Source of the DNA: Flavobacterium sp. UBA5153
GTDB taxonomy: Bacteria; Bacteroidota; Bacteroidia; Flavobacteriales; Flavobacteriaceae
NCBI GenBank assembly: GCA_002413745.1
Contig: DHXP01000015.1
Location: 1 to 57,389, forward strand
DNA: 57,389 bases
Direction of reading: 5' to 3'
Below are positions 43,444 through 52,002 of this stretch, in pieces; the stretch's first letter is position 1; every line of letters starts with the position of its first letter. The notes beneath the pieces were generated by a model. The model saw nothing but the letters and a program-made list of their open reading frames with translations, was not told where the DNA came from and made no database searches. A program made the position numbers and the translations under genes.

Positions 43444-43487
43444 TATTTAACTGTATCATCATTTGCCAATTTTTCTATTTAATAAAA

Positions 43488-44360
43488 CTACAATATTCTT
43501 TTCACCCCAATAAATTCCTTTTTAAATTCCTTGGGAGTACTATTTTTTGCCTGTTTAAATAATCTATTAAAATTAGCAATAGTATTAAATCCGCATTTAT
43601 GGCTTATTTCCCCAATACTTAAATCTGTTTCTAATAACCATCTCGAAGCAAAACTAATTCTTGTGTCATTTAAATAGTGTATAAAAGTTTTCCCCGTTCT
43701 TTTTTTAATAAACCTATTAAATGAAACTGGACTCATATTCACTAATTTTGAAATCTCATTTAAAGTAATTGTTTGCGAAAAATTTGTTTGTATATAATCA
43801 TATACTTTTTTTATTTTATCATTATTATGAAAATCTTCTTTCTCATCACTGGAAACAGATAGTGATTTTTGGCCTTCAGAATTTGCAAGATCATTAAGAA
43901 TAGAAATAAACTCCAAGTAATATTGTATACCAGAAATTTTAGATAAAACCATTATTCTCGGCATCATTTGATTAGTAGTTTCACGGGAAAAAAGAATACC
44001 ATATTTAGACCTACTAAACATATCTTTAATAGGCTTAAAAAGTCTTCTTGACAACATTTTTTCATCCAATAAATCATTGTGAATATGTATTGTGATTTCA
44101 TAAATTTCTTTACAATTGCATTTATGAAGTTCCCAACCATGAACAACATTTGGACCAACAAAAACAAGTTCCAAATCATCTATTTCATCCGAATGATCTC
44201 CAACAATTCGCCTAACTCCTTTTCCCCTATATATAAAGTTTAGTTCATATTCAGGATGAAAATGTATAGGGAAATCAAAATCATCTTTGACCCTTTGTTC
44301 CACCAAAAAACTATCTTCCGGAATTAGCCTGGTTATTTCTCTATATGCATTTTTAATCAT
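43488..44360 (-). CDS. AraC-family transcriptional regulator of the glucan locus
   Basis: A 290-residue regulator. The N-terminal cupin-like sensing domain contains FHPEYELNFIYRGKGVRRIVGD and FVGPNVVHGWELHK, where the His/Glu pattern is that of AraC arm domains. The C-terminal part (about 185-285) has two helix-turn-helix motifs: TLNEISKLVNMSPVSFNRFIKKRTG and LSIGEISHKCGFNTIANFNRLFK. It is divergent from the susC-like gene with a 195-bp gap and likely controls it. Most Bacteroidota glucan loci use hybrid two-component or SusR regulators, so AraC with a sugar-type cupin is a less usual choice. Confidence 0.9.
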   Translation of the reverse strand: MIKNAYREITRLIPEDSFLVEQRVKDDFDFPIHFHPEYELNFIYRGKGVRRIVGDHSDEIDDLELVFVGPNVVHGWELHKCNCKEIYEITIHIHNDLLDEKMLSRRLFKPIKDMFSRSKYGILFSRETTNQMMPRIMVLSKISGIQYYLEFISILNDLANSEGQKSLSVSSDEKEDFHNNDKIKKVYDYIQTNFSQTITLNEISKLVNMSPVSFNRFIKKRTGKTFIHYLNDTRISFASRWLLETDLSIGEISHKCGFNTIANFNRLFKQAKNSTPKEFKKEFIGVKRIL

Positions 44361-44465
44361 AAATAAATTTGTTTTTAGTAAAAAATAGCCGAATAAATTT
44401 TTTACTATGTAATAAATAGATCAGTAATTGACAAAAATCTATTAACAATCATTTAACATCTTATG

Positions 44466-44473
44466 TATTTTTG
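44466..44473 (+). promoter_or_regulatory. -7 box of the susC-like operon
   Basis: TATTTTTG matches TAnnTTTG, 83 bp upstream of the chosen ATG at 44556. A run of TA repeats (44481-44500) lies in the leader. An ATG at 44463 overlaps the box and cannot be the start. Confidence 0.45.
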
Positions 44474-44555
44474 TAAATGTATAATATATATATATATAAT
44501 TTATGAAATATATGAAATTATACAACAAACATTAATTAACCAAAATTTTAGAAAA

Positions 44556-47500
44556 ATGAAATTAACAAAACTACTTATTTTTTGTTTTTTATCCGTTCTA
44601 TTCTCAGTTTACGCACAAGCACAAGATGTTACCGTAAGCGGAAAAGTCATCGACGAGAACGGATTACCCATTCCTGGGGCAACCATTATGGTCAAGGGCA
44701 CTTCTATGTCGACTTCTTCGGATATAGATGGTCATTATCAATTAAAAGCCGCAGCAGACGGCACTTTAGCATTTAGCTTCATAGGCTATGCTTCTATTCA
44801 GGAAACTATTAAGGGTAGAACAAGCATTAATGTTAAAATGAGTCCTGAATCGCAATCGCTGCAAGAGGTTGTAGTTATAGGGTATGGTACACAAAAGAAG
44901 GGGCTAATTACTGGAGCTAGCTCTAATTTTAAGGGTGAAGAGCTCAAAGCATTGAATACCGGATCGGCCATGGAAGCGCTTCAAGGTATTGCTGCAGGGG
45001 TAAACATCACAAAAAATAATGGAGCACCTGGTGCAGGAACAAGGGTAACCATTCGGGGATTGGGAACAATTGGTAATTCAAACCCATTATACATAGTAGA
45101 TGGTGTATCAGTAGGAAGCATAGATTATTTGAGTCCATCCGATATTGAGTCTATTGACGTTTTGAAGGATGCAGCTTCTGCAGCAATATACGGTTCCAGG
45201 GCAGCAAATGGTGTTGTTTTAGTTACGACTGTAAAAGGGCGTAAAGGTCATCCTGCAAAAATTAGCTATGATTCCTATTTTGGTGTTCAAAATATATACA
45301 AAAACTTGGATCCATTAAATGCCCAAGAATACATGTATGTTATGGATGAGGGAAGGGTTAATGATGGATTGGCTCCAACCAATTGGAATGCAATGGTTCA
45401 TGACAACAGCTGGCTGGAAACAAATTATCCTGGAGCAGGAAAACAATTAGGCGATGACATTTGGAGCAAGTTACAAGCTGGCTGGAAAGGAACCAATTGG
45501 ATCAATGAAATGTCCAAAAAAGACGCAACCATAGTAAGCCATGCTTTAAACATTAGCGGCGGTAGTGAAGATATTGTTTATTCAGCGGGTATATCTTATT
45601 TCGATCAAGGTGGTATTCTTGGCGGAAATATTACAGACGCAGGGTATAAAAGACTAACTGTAAGATTAAATACTCAAATGGTGTTAAAAAAGAATGATCA
45701 ACACAGTATTATTACTGTTGGAGAAAACTTTACGTATTCAAATACAGAAAATAGATCTGTAGCAACCGGTAATATCTATTATAATGATTTACACAATGCG
45801 CTAACACAAAATCCATTGCAACCTGCTTATTGGCAAACGGCTATTGACAGAAACATTAGTGAATTTGGATTTACACCTACTTTAGATGGTTTGAACACTG
45901 GACAAACTAATCCTTTAGCTGTAATGTATTACAGAAACAACTATAATTATGGTAAAGGTAACAGTATTACCGGAAATGCCTTTTTAGAAATTGAGCCTGT
46001 ATTGAATTTAAAATTCAAATCTGTTTATGGGGTTGATTCTTGGTTTGGCCACAGCAGATCAATGAATCCAACCTATCATTTAGGCGTTCTTTATAATGAT
46101 GCCGTAGATGGGGCTTCTCAAAACGAATACTTCGGAGCCAACACTACATGGACAAACACCCTTTCTTATGACACTAAATTTGGAGAACATAAAATTACTG
46201 GCGTAATAGGAACTGAATTAATTCAAAACCAAATCAATAATACTGTTAGCGGTTCTAGAAATAATTTATTGTTTCCTGGTGATCCAAAATATGCCTACAT
46301 AAATAACACAAAAAATCCAGCTTCAATAAGTGATATTAACACTAGTGGTGCTGATTGGGCTGCTGGAGGCGGTGCTGTTCAATCATTCTTCGGCAGAGCA
46401 CAATACGATTATAAAGAAAAATACCTACTTACTGCCACAATGCGTGCAGACGGTTCTTCAAATTTTGCAAAAGATAACAGATGGGGTTATTTTCCTTCCG
46501 CATCTGCGGGTTGGGTAATCACAAAAGAAGATTTTATGGCAAGCACTTCAAGCGTACTTAATTTTGCCAAATTGAGAGGGAGCTGGGGACAAAATGGAAA
46601 TCAATCAATTGCTCCTTTTCAATATTCTGCTCAAATTGCTTATGCATTCCCGGGATACTTTTTTGGTGACACGAAACCCGTTTCTGGTACAACTGCCTAT
46701 CCTGCAAAAGTTACCAATCCTGACATTAAATGGGAAACTTCAGAGCAGTTAGACCTTGGTATTGACACTAAATTATTTGATTCAAAACTGGGAATAACTT
46801 TCGACTGGTATAAAAAGACCACTAAAGACTGGTTAGTTGTAGCGCCTATTATGGGTACATCTGGAGCTGGTGCTCCTTATATCAATGGAGGCGATATTGA
46901 AAACTCAGGTATTGAATTATCTGTAAACTGGAACGATAAAATAGGTGATTTTAAATATGGCGTTACCCTAAGTGGAGCTCATAATAAAAATAAAGTTACT
47001 AGAATTGCCAATACAGATGGAATAATTCACGGACCAAGCAATGTGCTATCTCAAGGAACTGGAGAAGTTTCGAGAGTACAAGTGGGACAACCTATTGGGT
47101 ACTTCTATGGCTATCAAACTGCTGGTATTATGCAAAATCAACAAGAAGTTAATGCTTATGTAAGGCCTGATGGAACTCCTTACTTTGCTGATCAACGCCC
47201 TGGAGATCTACGTTTTGTAGATCAAAATAAAGATGGTCTAATTGACGAGAAAGATATGGTATATTTAGGTAAACCAAATCCAGATTTTGAATTAGGGATT
47301 CAGTTAAATTTCGAATATAAAGGAGTGTATTTAAACACCACTATGGCAGGTAAATTTGGAATGCAGGTGATGCAATCGTATCGATCATTTGCTGACAGTC
47401 CTAAACAAAACTATACTTCTGATGTATTCAATCGTTGGCATGGAGAAGGCACGTCAAATACAATGCCGAGATTGTCTGCTACATCCAATAGAAATAACCA

Positions 47501-47774
47501 ATATATTTCTGATATCTATATGCACAATGCAGATTATTTGAGAATTAATAATTTGACACTTGGATATAATTTTAATGAACTACTCTCTAATTTTAAGTTT
47601 ATGTCTAACTTGAAATTATATGTTGCAGTAAACAACTTATATACATTTACTAATTATAATGGAATGGATCCAGAGGTTCGTTTTGGACATGATGCAGGTT
47701 GGGCTTCAGGTATTGATCTTGGTCTATATCCTCAAGCTAGAACAGTAATGTTTGGATTAAGTGCAGATTTTTAA
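44556..47774 (+). CDS. SusC-type TonB-dependent receptor
   Basis: A 1072-residue outer-membrane receptor. The signal peptide ends in SVYAQAQ, followed by a carboxypeptidase-like domain (VSGKVIDENGLPIPGATIMVKGT). The SusC signature LQEVVVIGYGTQKK precedes the plug, with VTIRGLGTIGNSNPLYIVDGV, and a barrel follows. Start chosen at 44556 (MKLTKLLIFCF), where a clear signal peptide begins. It works with the SusD-like lipoprotein next to it to import oligosaccharides. First gene of the operon with SusD and a surface lipoprotein. The glycosidases behind point to beta-glucan. Confidence 0.95.
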   Translation: MKLTKLLIFCFLSVLFSVYAQAQDVTVSGKVIDENGLPIPGATIMVKGTSMSTSSDIDGHYQLKAAADGTLAFSFIGYASIQETIKGRTSINVKMSPESQSLQEVVVIGYGTQKKGLITGASSNFKGEELKALNTGSAMEALQGIAAGVNITKNNGAPGAGTRVTIRGLGTIGNSNPLYIVDGVSVGSIDYLSPSDIESIDVLKDAASAAIYGSRAANGVVLVTTVKGRKGHPAKISYDSYFGVQNIYKNLDPLNAQEYMYVMDEGRVNDGLAPTNWNAMVHDNSWLETNYPGAGKQLGDDIWSKLQAGWKGTNWINEMSKKDATIVSHALNISGGSEDIVYSAGISYFDQGGILGGNITDAGYKRLTVRLNTQMVLKKNDQHSIITVGENFTYSNTENRSVATGNIYYNDLHNALTQNPLQPAYWQTAIDRNISEFGFTPTLDGLNTGQTNPLAVMYYRNNYNYGKGNSITGNAFLEIEPVLNLKFKSVYGVDSWFGHSRSMNPTYHLGVLYNDAVDGASQNEYFGANTTWTNTLSYDTKFGEHKITGVIGTELIQNQINNTVSGSRNNLLFPGDPKYAYINNTKNPASISDINTSGADWAAGGGAVQSFFGRAQYDYKEKYLLTATMRADGSSNFAKDNRWGYFPSASAGWVITKEDFMASTSSVLNFAKLRGSWGQNGNQSIAPFQYSAQIAYAFPGYFFGDTKPVSGTTAYPAKVTNPDIKWETSEQLDLGIDTKLFDSKLGITFDWYKKTTKDWLVVAPIMGTSGAGAPYINGGDIENSGIELSVNWNDKIGDFKYGVTLSGAHNKNKVTRIANTDGIIHGPSNVLSQGTGEVSRVQVGQPIGYFYGYQTAGIMQNQQEVNAYVRPDGTPYFADQRPGDLRFVDQNKDGLIDEKDMVYLGKPNPDFELGIQLNFEYKGVYLNTTMAGKFGMQVMQSYRSFADSPKQNYTSDVFNRWHGEGTSNTMPRLSATSNRNNQYISDIYMHNADYLRINNLTLGYNFNELLSNFKFMSNLKLYVAVNNLYTFTNYNGMDPEVRFGHDAGWASGIDLGLYPQARTVMFGLSADF

Positions 47775-47792
47775 TATAAACACACCTATAAA

Positions 47793-49499
47793 ATGAAAAA
47801 ATTAATATATATAATAGCAATTTCAACAATTTTTGTTGCTACCAGTTGCACGGACTATTTAGATTCTGAGAATCTTTATGGAAAAAGTTTGGAGACTTAT
47901 TATAAAACACCTACTGACATCAACGAATCAATGTCAGGTGTTTACAACGCCATCTATACTAGTAATATTTTTAGTGAAGAACAAATGGCGGCCAATTTGA
48001 TGGACAACATGGTGTTAGGCGGTGGAGGCCCTGATGACAAAGCGGCTAAATGGGTTGATAATTTCGAAGATCCACTTGAAGACACGTATCGCGATATGTG
48101 GGTACAATCGTATAATGGAATTGCAAGAGCCAATGCTATTATCGAAAAAACCCAAGACGCAGATTTTTCTAAGTTTTTTAAAAGTACAGGAGAAGCAGAC
48201 CAATTTAAAAAACAAGCGATTGGAGAAGCTTTATTTATGAGATCTTTCTTTTACTTTAGATTAGCCAAGTTTTTTGGCGGAGTTCCTCTAATAGTAACTA
48301 TTGACGGCTCAAAAACGGTTGCAAGATCAACATATACCGAAACTTTTGCACAAATAGCCAGCGATTTAAAGTTGGCCATTGAGACCATGCCTGCTACCCC
48401 ATTTCCAAGTATTCCAACGACTAGTTATGGACATGCCAACAAATGGGTTGCAGAGGCCTATATGGCACGTGTATATTTGTTTTATACCGGATATATGACC
48501 AATATGGAACAAAAAGCAACAACAGATTTGCCATTAGTTGGCGGTAAAGCATTGAGCGCTACAGATGTTGCCTCTTATTTAAATGATTGTATGACTAATA
48601 GCGGTCATGCTTTGGTTTCCGATTTTAGAAATTTATGGCCTTATTCTTATATAAACAAAGCTTCTGGAAAAAACATTTTGCCTTGGGCTACAACTGAGGG
48701 ATTGTCTTGGGTTGGACAAGATGGTACTAAACCAACTTTCGGAACAGGCAATAAAGAATCTATGTTTGTACAAAGATTCTCTTTTGGGGATTGGGGATGG
48801 AGCAACGGTAATATCTATACGAATAGACTGTGTTTATTTTCCGCATTACGAGATAATTCTTTGGTGCCTTTCGGACAAGGTTGGGGATGGTGTACTATAA
48901 ATCCTAAATTATGGAACAATTGGGACGATACTGATCCTAGAAAAGTGGGTTCCATACTTCAAGTTGGTAAAGCGGAACAAGGAACAGATGGTTATGTAGT
49001 AGACAAAGGCGATCATGAAACAGGATATTTCAATAAAAAATACACTGCTTTGCAATATCCGAATGCTGCCGGCAGCAACATAGGTATGTTCGTGCAACTG
49101 TATAAATGGGGAAATACCGACATGCAATTGATGCATGCACAGGATTTTATCTTTATGCGTTATGCAGATGTTTTGTTAATGCATTCAGAAATCACTAAAA
49201 CAGCCACCGGATTGAATGCAGTACGATCTAGAGCGGGTTTACCGGCTGTTGGATATACATTAGACGCCATAAAACAAGAGCGTTTGCATGAATTTGCATT
49301 TGAAGGCTTGCATTGGTTTGACTTGATTCGTTGGGGCGATGTGAATACCGCATTTAATGATGCCTTCCCGGTGAGAAATTCTGGAAAAGATGCTACGTAT
49401 AGTGTAAAATACAGAACAGAAACAAAAGGTTTGGTTCCAATTCCTGAAACGGAAATGAGATTGGCAAATGGAGTTTACACTCAAAATCCAGGTTGGTAA
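47793..49499 (+). CDS. SusD/RagB-family glycan-binding lipoprotein
   Basis: A 568-residue lipoprotein (lipobox VATSC, Cys19) of the SusD/RagB family. It has the TPR-like scaffold (YDSENLYGKSLETYYKT near the start, QAIGEALFMRSFFYFRLAKFFGGVPL) and the C-terminal region with LNAVRSRAGLP, RLHEFAFEGLHWFDLIRWG, and the final tail LVPIPETEMRLANGVYTQNPGW. It caps the SusC barrel and binds the glycan at the surface. It begins 18 bp after susC. Confidence 0.95.
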   Translation: MKKLIYIIAISTIFVATSCTDYLDSENLYGKSLETYYKTPTDINESMSGVYNAIYTSNIFSEEQMAANLMDNMVLGGGGPDDKAAKWVDNFEDPLEDTYRDMWVQSYNGIARANAIIEKTQDADFSKFFKSTGEADQFKKQAIGEALFMRSFFYFRLAKFFGGVPLIVTIDGSKTVARSTYTETFAQIASDLKLAIETMPATPFPSIPTTSYGHANKWVAEAYMARVYLFYTGYMTNMEQKATTDLPLVGGKALSATDVASYLNDCMTNSGHALVSDFRNLWPYSYINKASGKNILPWATTEGLSWVGQDGTKPTFGTGNKESMFVQRFSFGDWGWSNGNIYTNRLCLFSALRDNSLVPFGQGWGWCTINPKLWNNWDDTDPRKVGSILQVGKAEQGTDGYVVDKGDHETGYFNKKYTALQYPNAAGSNIGMFVQLYKWGNTDMQLMHAQDFIFMRYADVLLMHSEITKTATGLNAVRSRAGLPAVGYTLDAIKQERLHEFAFEGLHWFDLIRWGDVNTAFNDAFPVRNSGKDATYSVKYRTETKGLVPIPETEMRLANGVYTQNPGW

Positions 49500-49529
49500 A
49501 ATTTAATAACTTTTAATAAAATTATAATT

Positions 49530-50321
49530 ATGAAAATTAATAAAGTAATGTATCTCATTATTGCTTCGTTTTTGCTAGTTTTTACTGCATGCGAGCCAAT
49601 TGTTAATGAAGAACACTTAGTAGATTCTACTAATATTGAGGGAGTCAAATTAGTGGCTACCCAAAGTACCCCAGGAGGTAATGAGATTACTCTTAGCATG
49701 GTTACACCTGGAATTACCGGTTATTGGGATTATGGCTTAGGGAAAGCCCTAACTAATGAAGTAAAAATTATTTATCCAATACCGGGGAAAGCTACCTTTA
49801 AATACGTGGGGACTTTAGGCTCACAATTCTTTACAAAAACAATTGATGTACAAGTCGATAAGCTAGACCATGCATTGAATCCAATGTGGTATTATTTAGT
49901 TAGTAATAGCACAGCAGCCGGTAAAACTTGGGTTTTTGATGGTGTAAAAAATGACGATAAACTATGGTGGTTCATGTCTGCACCGGGTAATCCTGATGGC
50001 GCGATGGGTGCATGGTGGAATGCTGGAGGTCAGTGCTGTCCTCCAAGCGATTGGGCAGGGAAAATGAGTTTCGATTTAAATGGAGCTGCAAATTTTAATC
50101 ATTATGAAACACTTACTGCGCCAGCAGAAAAAGGAAGTTTTGTGTTAGATGTTGCCAATAAAAAATTGATCATTATCGGATCAAAAATGTTAGGTTCCGC
50201 AGCAGGTAATAAAGATGGTGTATATTCTATTGTAACACTTACAGATACCAAAATGGTACTTTATTTAAGCAATAGTGAGACATATGGTACTGGATGGACA
50301 TTTGTTTTCAAATCTATATAA
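49530..50321 (+). CDS. Surface lipoprotein, probable glycan-binding protein
   Basis: A 263-residue lipoprotein (lipobox FTACEP, Cys21). Residues about 35-110 form a PKD-like beta-sandwich (GNEITLSMVTPGITGYWDYGLG, with FKYVGTLGSQFFTKTIDVQV). The rest (about 115-263), rich in Trp and Gly, has repeated WW-type aromatic clusters (KLWWFMSAPG, GAWWNAGGQCC, GTGWTFVF) which could stack sugar rings. It looks like a SusE/SusF or SGBP-type surface binding protein. No catalytic motif. Last gene of the sus operon, with a terminator behind it. Confidence 0.7.
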   Translation: MKINKVMYLIIASFLLVFTACEPIVNEEHLVDSTNIEGVKLVATQSTPGGNEITLSMVTPGITGYWDYGLGKALTNEVKIIYPIPGKATFKYVGTLGSQFFTKTIDVQVDKLDHALNPMWYYLVSNSTAAGKTWVFDGVKNDDKLWWFMSAPGNPDGAMGAWWNAGGQCCPPSDWAGKMSFDLNGAANFNHYETLTAPAEKGSFVLDVANKKLIIIGSKMLGSAAGNKDGVYSIVTLTDTKMVLYLSNSETYGTGWTFVFKSI

Positions 50322-50335
50322 TTATTGAGTTAGTT

Positions 50336-50382
50336 TATTTTCGAAAAGGGAAGATTAAATGCTTCCCTTTTTCGAAATATAA
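50336..50382 (+). terminator. Terminator of the susCD operon
   Basis: TTTTCGAAAAGGGAAG pairs with CTTCCCTTTTTCGAAA (one bulged T) around ATTAAATG. It ends the transcript after the surface lipoprotein gene. Confidence 0.8.
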
Positions 50383-50577
50383 ATTTTTTAGTTGATACCA
50401 CAACTATTTATGGTAAAATTCATTTATAAATGGATTCCTAATTTGCTTTTATTTTCCTGAAGCAAAAATACTTTAGAATAAATCCAAGAAAAGTAATATC
50501 TAACCAAATGTCTTTTAATGGCGTTATTGGTTAGACCTTATTATTCATTATTTCCTAACTATAATTCAATTTAAATA

Positions 50578-51642
50578 ATGAAAATGTTTAAAAAAATTTT
50601 GGCATTACCAACGTTGCTATTTGTTGCTTTGTTGAGTTGTAGCTCAGGTGATAGCGGAAGTGACAACACACCTGATACTACGCAATTAAATGTAGTAATA
50701 AATGCAGAAATTGTTGGCACTGCTTCCCAAATGCCAAATGGTAATGGAAGTGGATTGGTTAAATTTAATATCAGTCCAAATAATGCCACTTCTTATAAAG
50801 TTGTGTTTGGTGACGGGGAAACAATAGAAACAACAACGGGAATATTTACTCACACCTATAGCTCAAGTGGCACAAAAACATACGAAGTAGAAGTTACAGC
50901 ATTCAATGGTTTAAAATATTTTAATTCAACAAAATCTATTGTGGTTTTTGTTACTACTTCAGAAATTTGGGGTGACGAATTCGATGCTGACGGAGCGCCA
51001 AATAGCTCAAAATGGGGTTATGATTTAGGCGCTGGAGGTTGGGGAAACAACGAACCTCAATATTATACCAACAGAGCCGAAAATGTAATTGTTCAAGGAG
51101 GCGTATTAAAAATTATTACAAAAAAAGAAAGCTATTTAGGGAGTAATTATACTTCTGCAAGACTTCTTACCAAAGGTAAATTTTCTTTCAAATATGGCAA
51201 AGTAGAATTCAGGGCAAAAATGCCTTCTGGTGGAGGAACTTGGCCTGCGTTGTGGATGCTGGGAGATAATATTAGCACTGTTGGCTGGCCAGCTTGTGGG
51301 GAAATTGACATAATGGAACATCTTGGAAATCAACTTAATAAAATCTATGGAACACTTCATTATCCTGACCATTCAGGTGGAAGTAGTGATGGATCGACAA
51401 CGGTTATTTCTAATGCAACAACAGAATTTCATCTCTATTCAGTAGATTGGCGAGCAGATTATATTAAGTTTTATGTTGACAATCAGTTATTTAAAACCTT
51501 TGTAAATTCGGCAAGCATACCTTTCAATCAGAATTTTTTCTTGATTATTAATTGTGCAATTGGAGGTGATTTTGGAGGTTCAATAGATCCAACTTTTGTT
51601 TCTTCAATTTTTGAAGTTGATTATGTGAGAGTTTATAATTAA
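50578..51642 (+). CDS. GH16 endo-beta-glucanase (laminarinase-like), lipoprotein
   Basis: A 354-residue lipoprotein (lipobox LLSC, Cys21). A PKD-like module (about 35-125, VVFGDGETIETTTGIFTHTYSSSGTKTYEVEV) precedes the GH16 domain (about 130-354). The catalytic GEIDIMEHLG contains Glu242 nucleophile, Asp244 and Glu247 acid/base, in the E-x-D-x-x-E arrangement of laminarinases and related endo-beta-1,3(4)-glucanases. Ends FEVDYVRVYN. It will hydrolyse beta-glucan at the surface to oligosaccharides taken up by the SusCD pair. It follows the sus operon after a terminator and 256 bp, so it may have its own promoter. Confidence 0.92.
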   Translation: MKMFKKILALPTLLFVALLSCSSGDSGSDNTPDTTQLNVVINAEIVGTASQMPNGNGSGLVKFNISPNNATSYKVVFGDGETIETTTGIFTHTYSSSGTKTYEVEVTAFNGLKYFNSTKSIVVFVTTSEIWGDEFDADGAPNSSKWGYDLGAGGWGNNEPQYYTNRAENVIVQGGVLKIITKKESYLGSNYTSARLLTKGKFSFKYGKVEFRAKMPSGGGTWPALWMLGDNISTVGWPACGEIDIMEHLGNQLNKIYGTLHYPDHSGGSSDGSTTVISNATTEFHLYSVDWRADYIKFYVDNQLFKTFVNSASIPFNQNFFLIINCAIGGDFGGSIDPTFVSSIFEVDYVRVYN

Positions 51643-51784
51643 TGGTTTTGTTCGTAAAAATGGCAACTTTGAAGAAAAACATACGCTGTACCCAATACCT
51701 GCATGCAGAGATTAACAATAATAATACGATTACACAAAAACCCTGGTTGGTAATTGGTAATTCACTTTTTAATTAGAATTAGGG

Positions 51785-51816
51785 AAAAAGCAGTGTTGCA
51801 GAACACTGCTTTTTAT
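51785..51816 (+). terminator. Terminator after GH16 gene
   Basis: AAAAAGCAGTGTT (51785-51797) pairs perfectly with AACACTGCTTTTT (51802-51814) around GCAG. It separates the GH16 and GH3 genes. The 360-bp gap (51643-52002) otherwise holds only the REP-like repeat at 51867. Confidence 0.9.
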
Positions 51817-51866
51817 TCTTTTTTAAATAATACCAATTGCTAATATATATTAGTCTACTATTTTTT

Positions 51867-51952
51867 TGTCACATCGAGCCTTTCGACTTCGCTCAAGACA
51901 GGCTAAAGTCGAGATGAAATAATGGTTCTCGACTGCGCTCGAACTGACAATT
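51867..51952. repeat. REP-like repeat upstream of GH3
   Basis: TTGTCACATCGAGC (51867-51880) faces GCTCGAACTGACAA (51938-51951), 12 of 14 matching in inverted orientation. Inside are TTCGACTTCGCTCAAGACAG and the related CTCGACTGCGCTCGAAC. The end sequence is the same kind as the inner part of the MITE at 43260. Confidence 0.7.
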
Positions 51953-52002
51953 GGACTGATTTACAAATCGAATTGGAATAACAAACTATAAAACTGAAAT
52001 TT

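Noticed and set aside
44463-44555. Extended N terminus for the SusC-like protein
   Set aside because: The ATG at 44463 overlaps the -7 box and the added stretch is low-complexity Tyr/Ile from the TA-repeat; a clear signal peptide begins at 44556.
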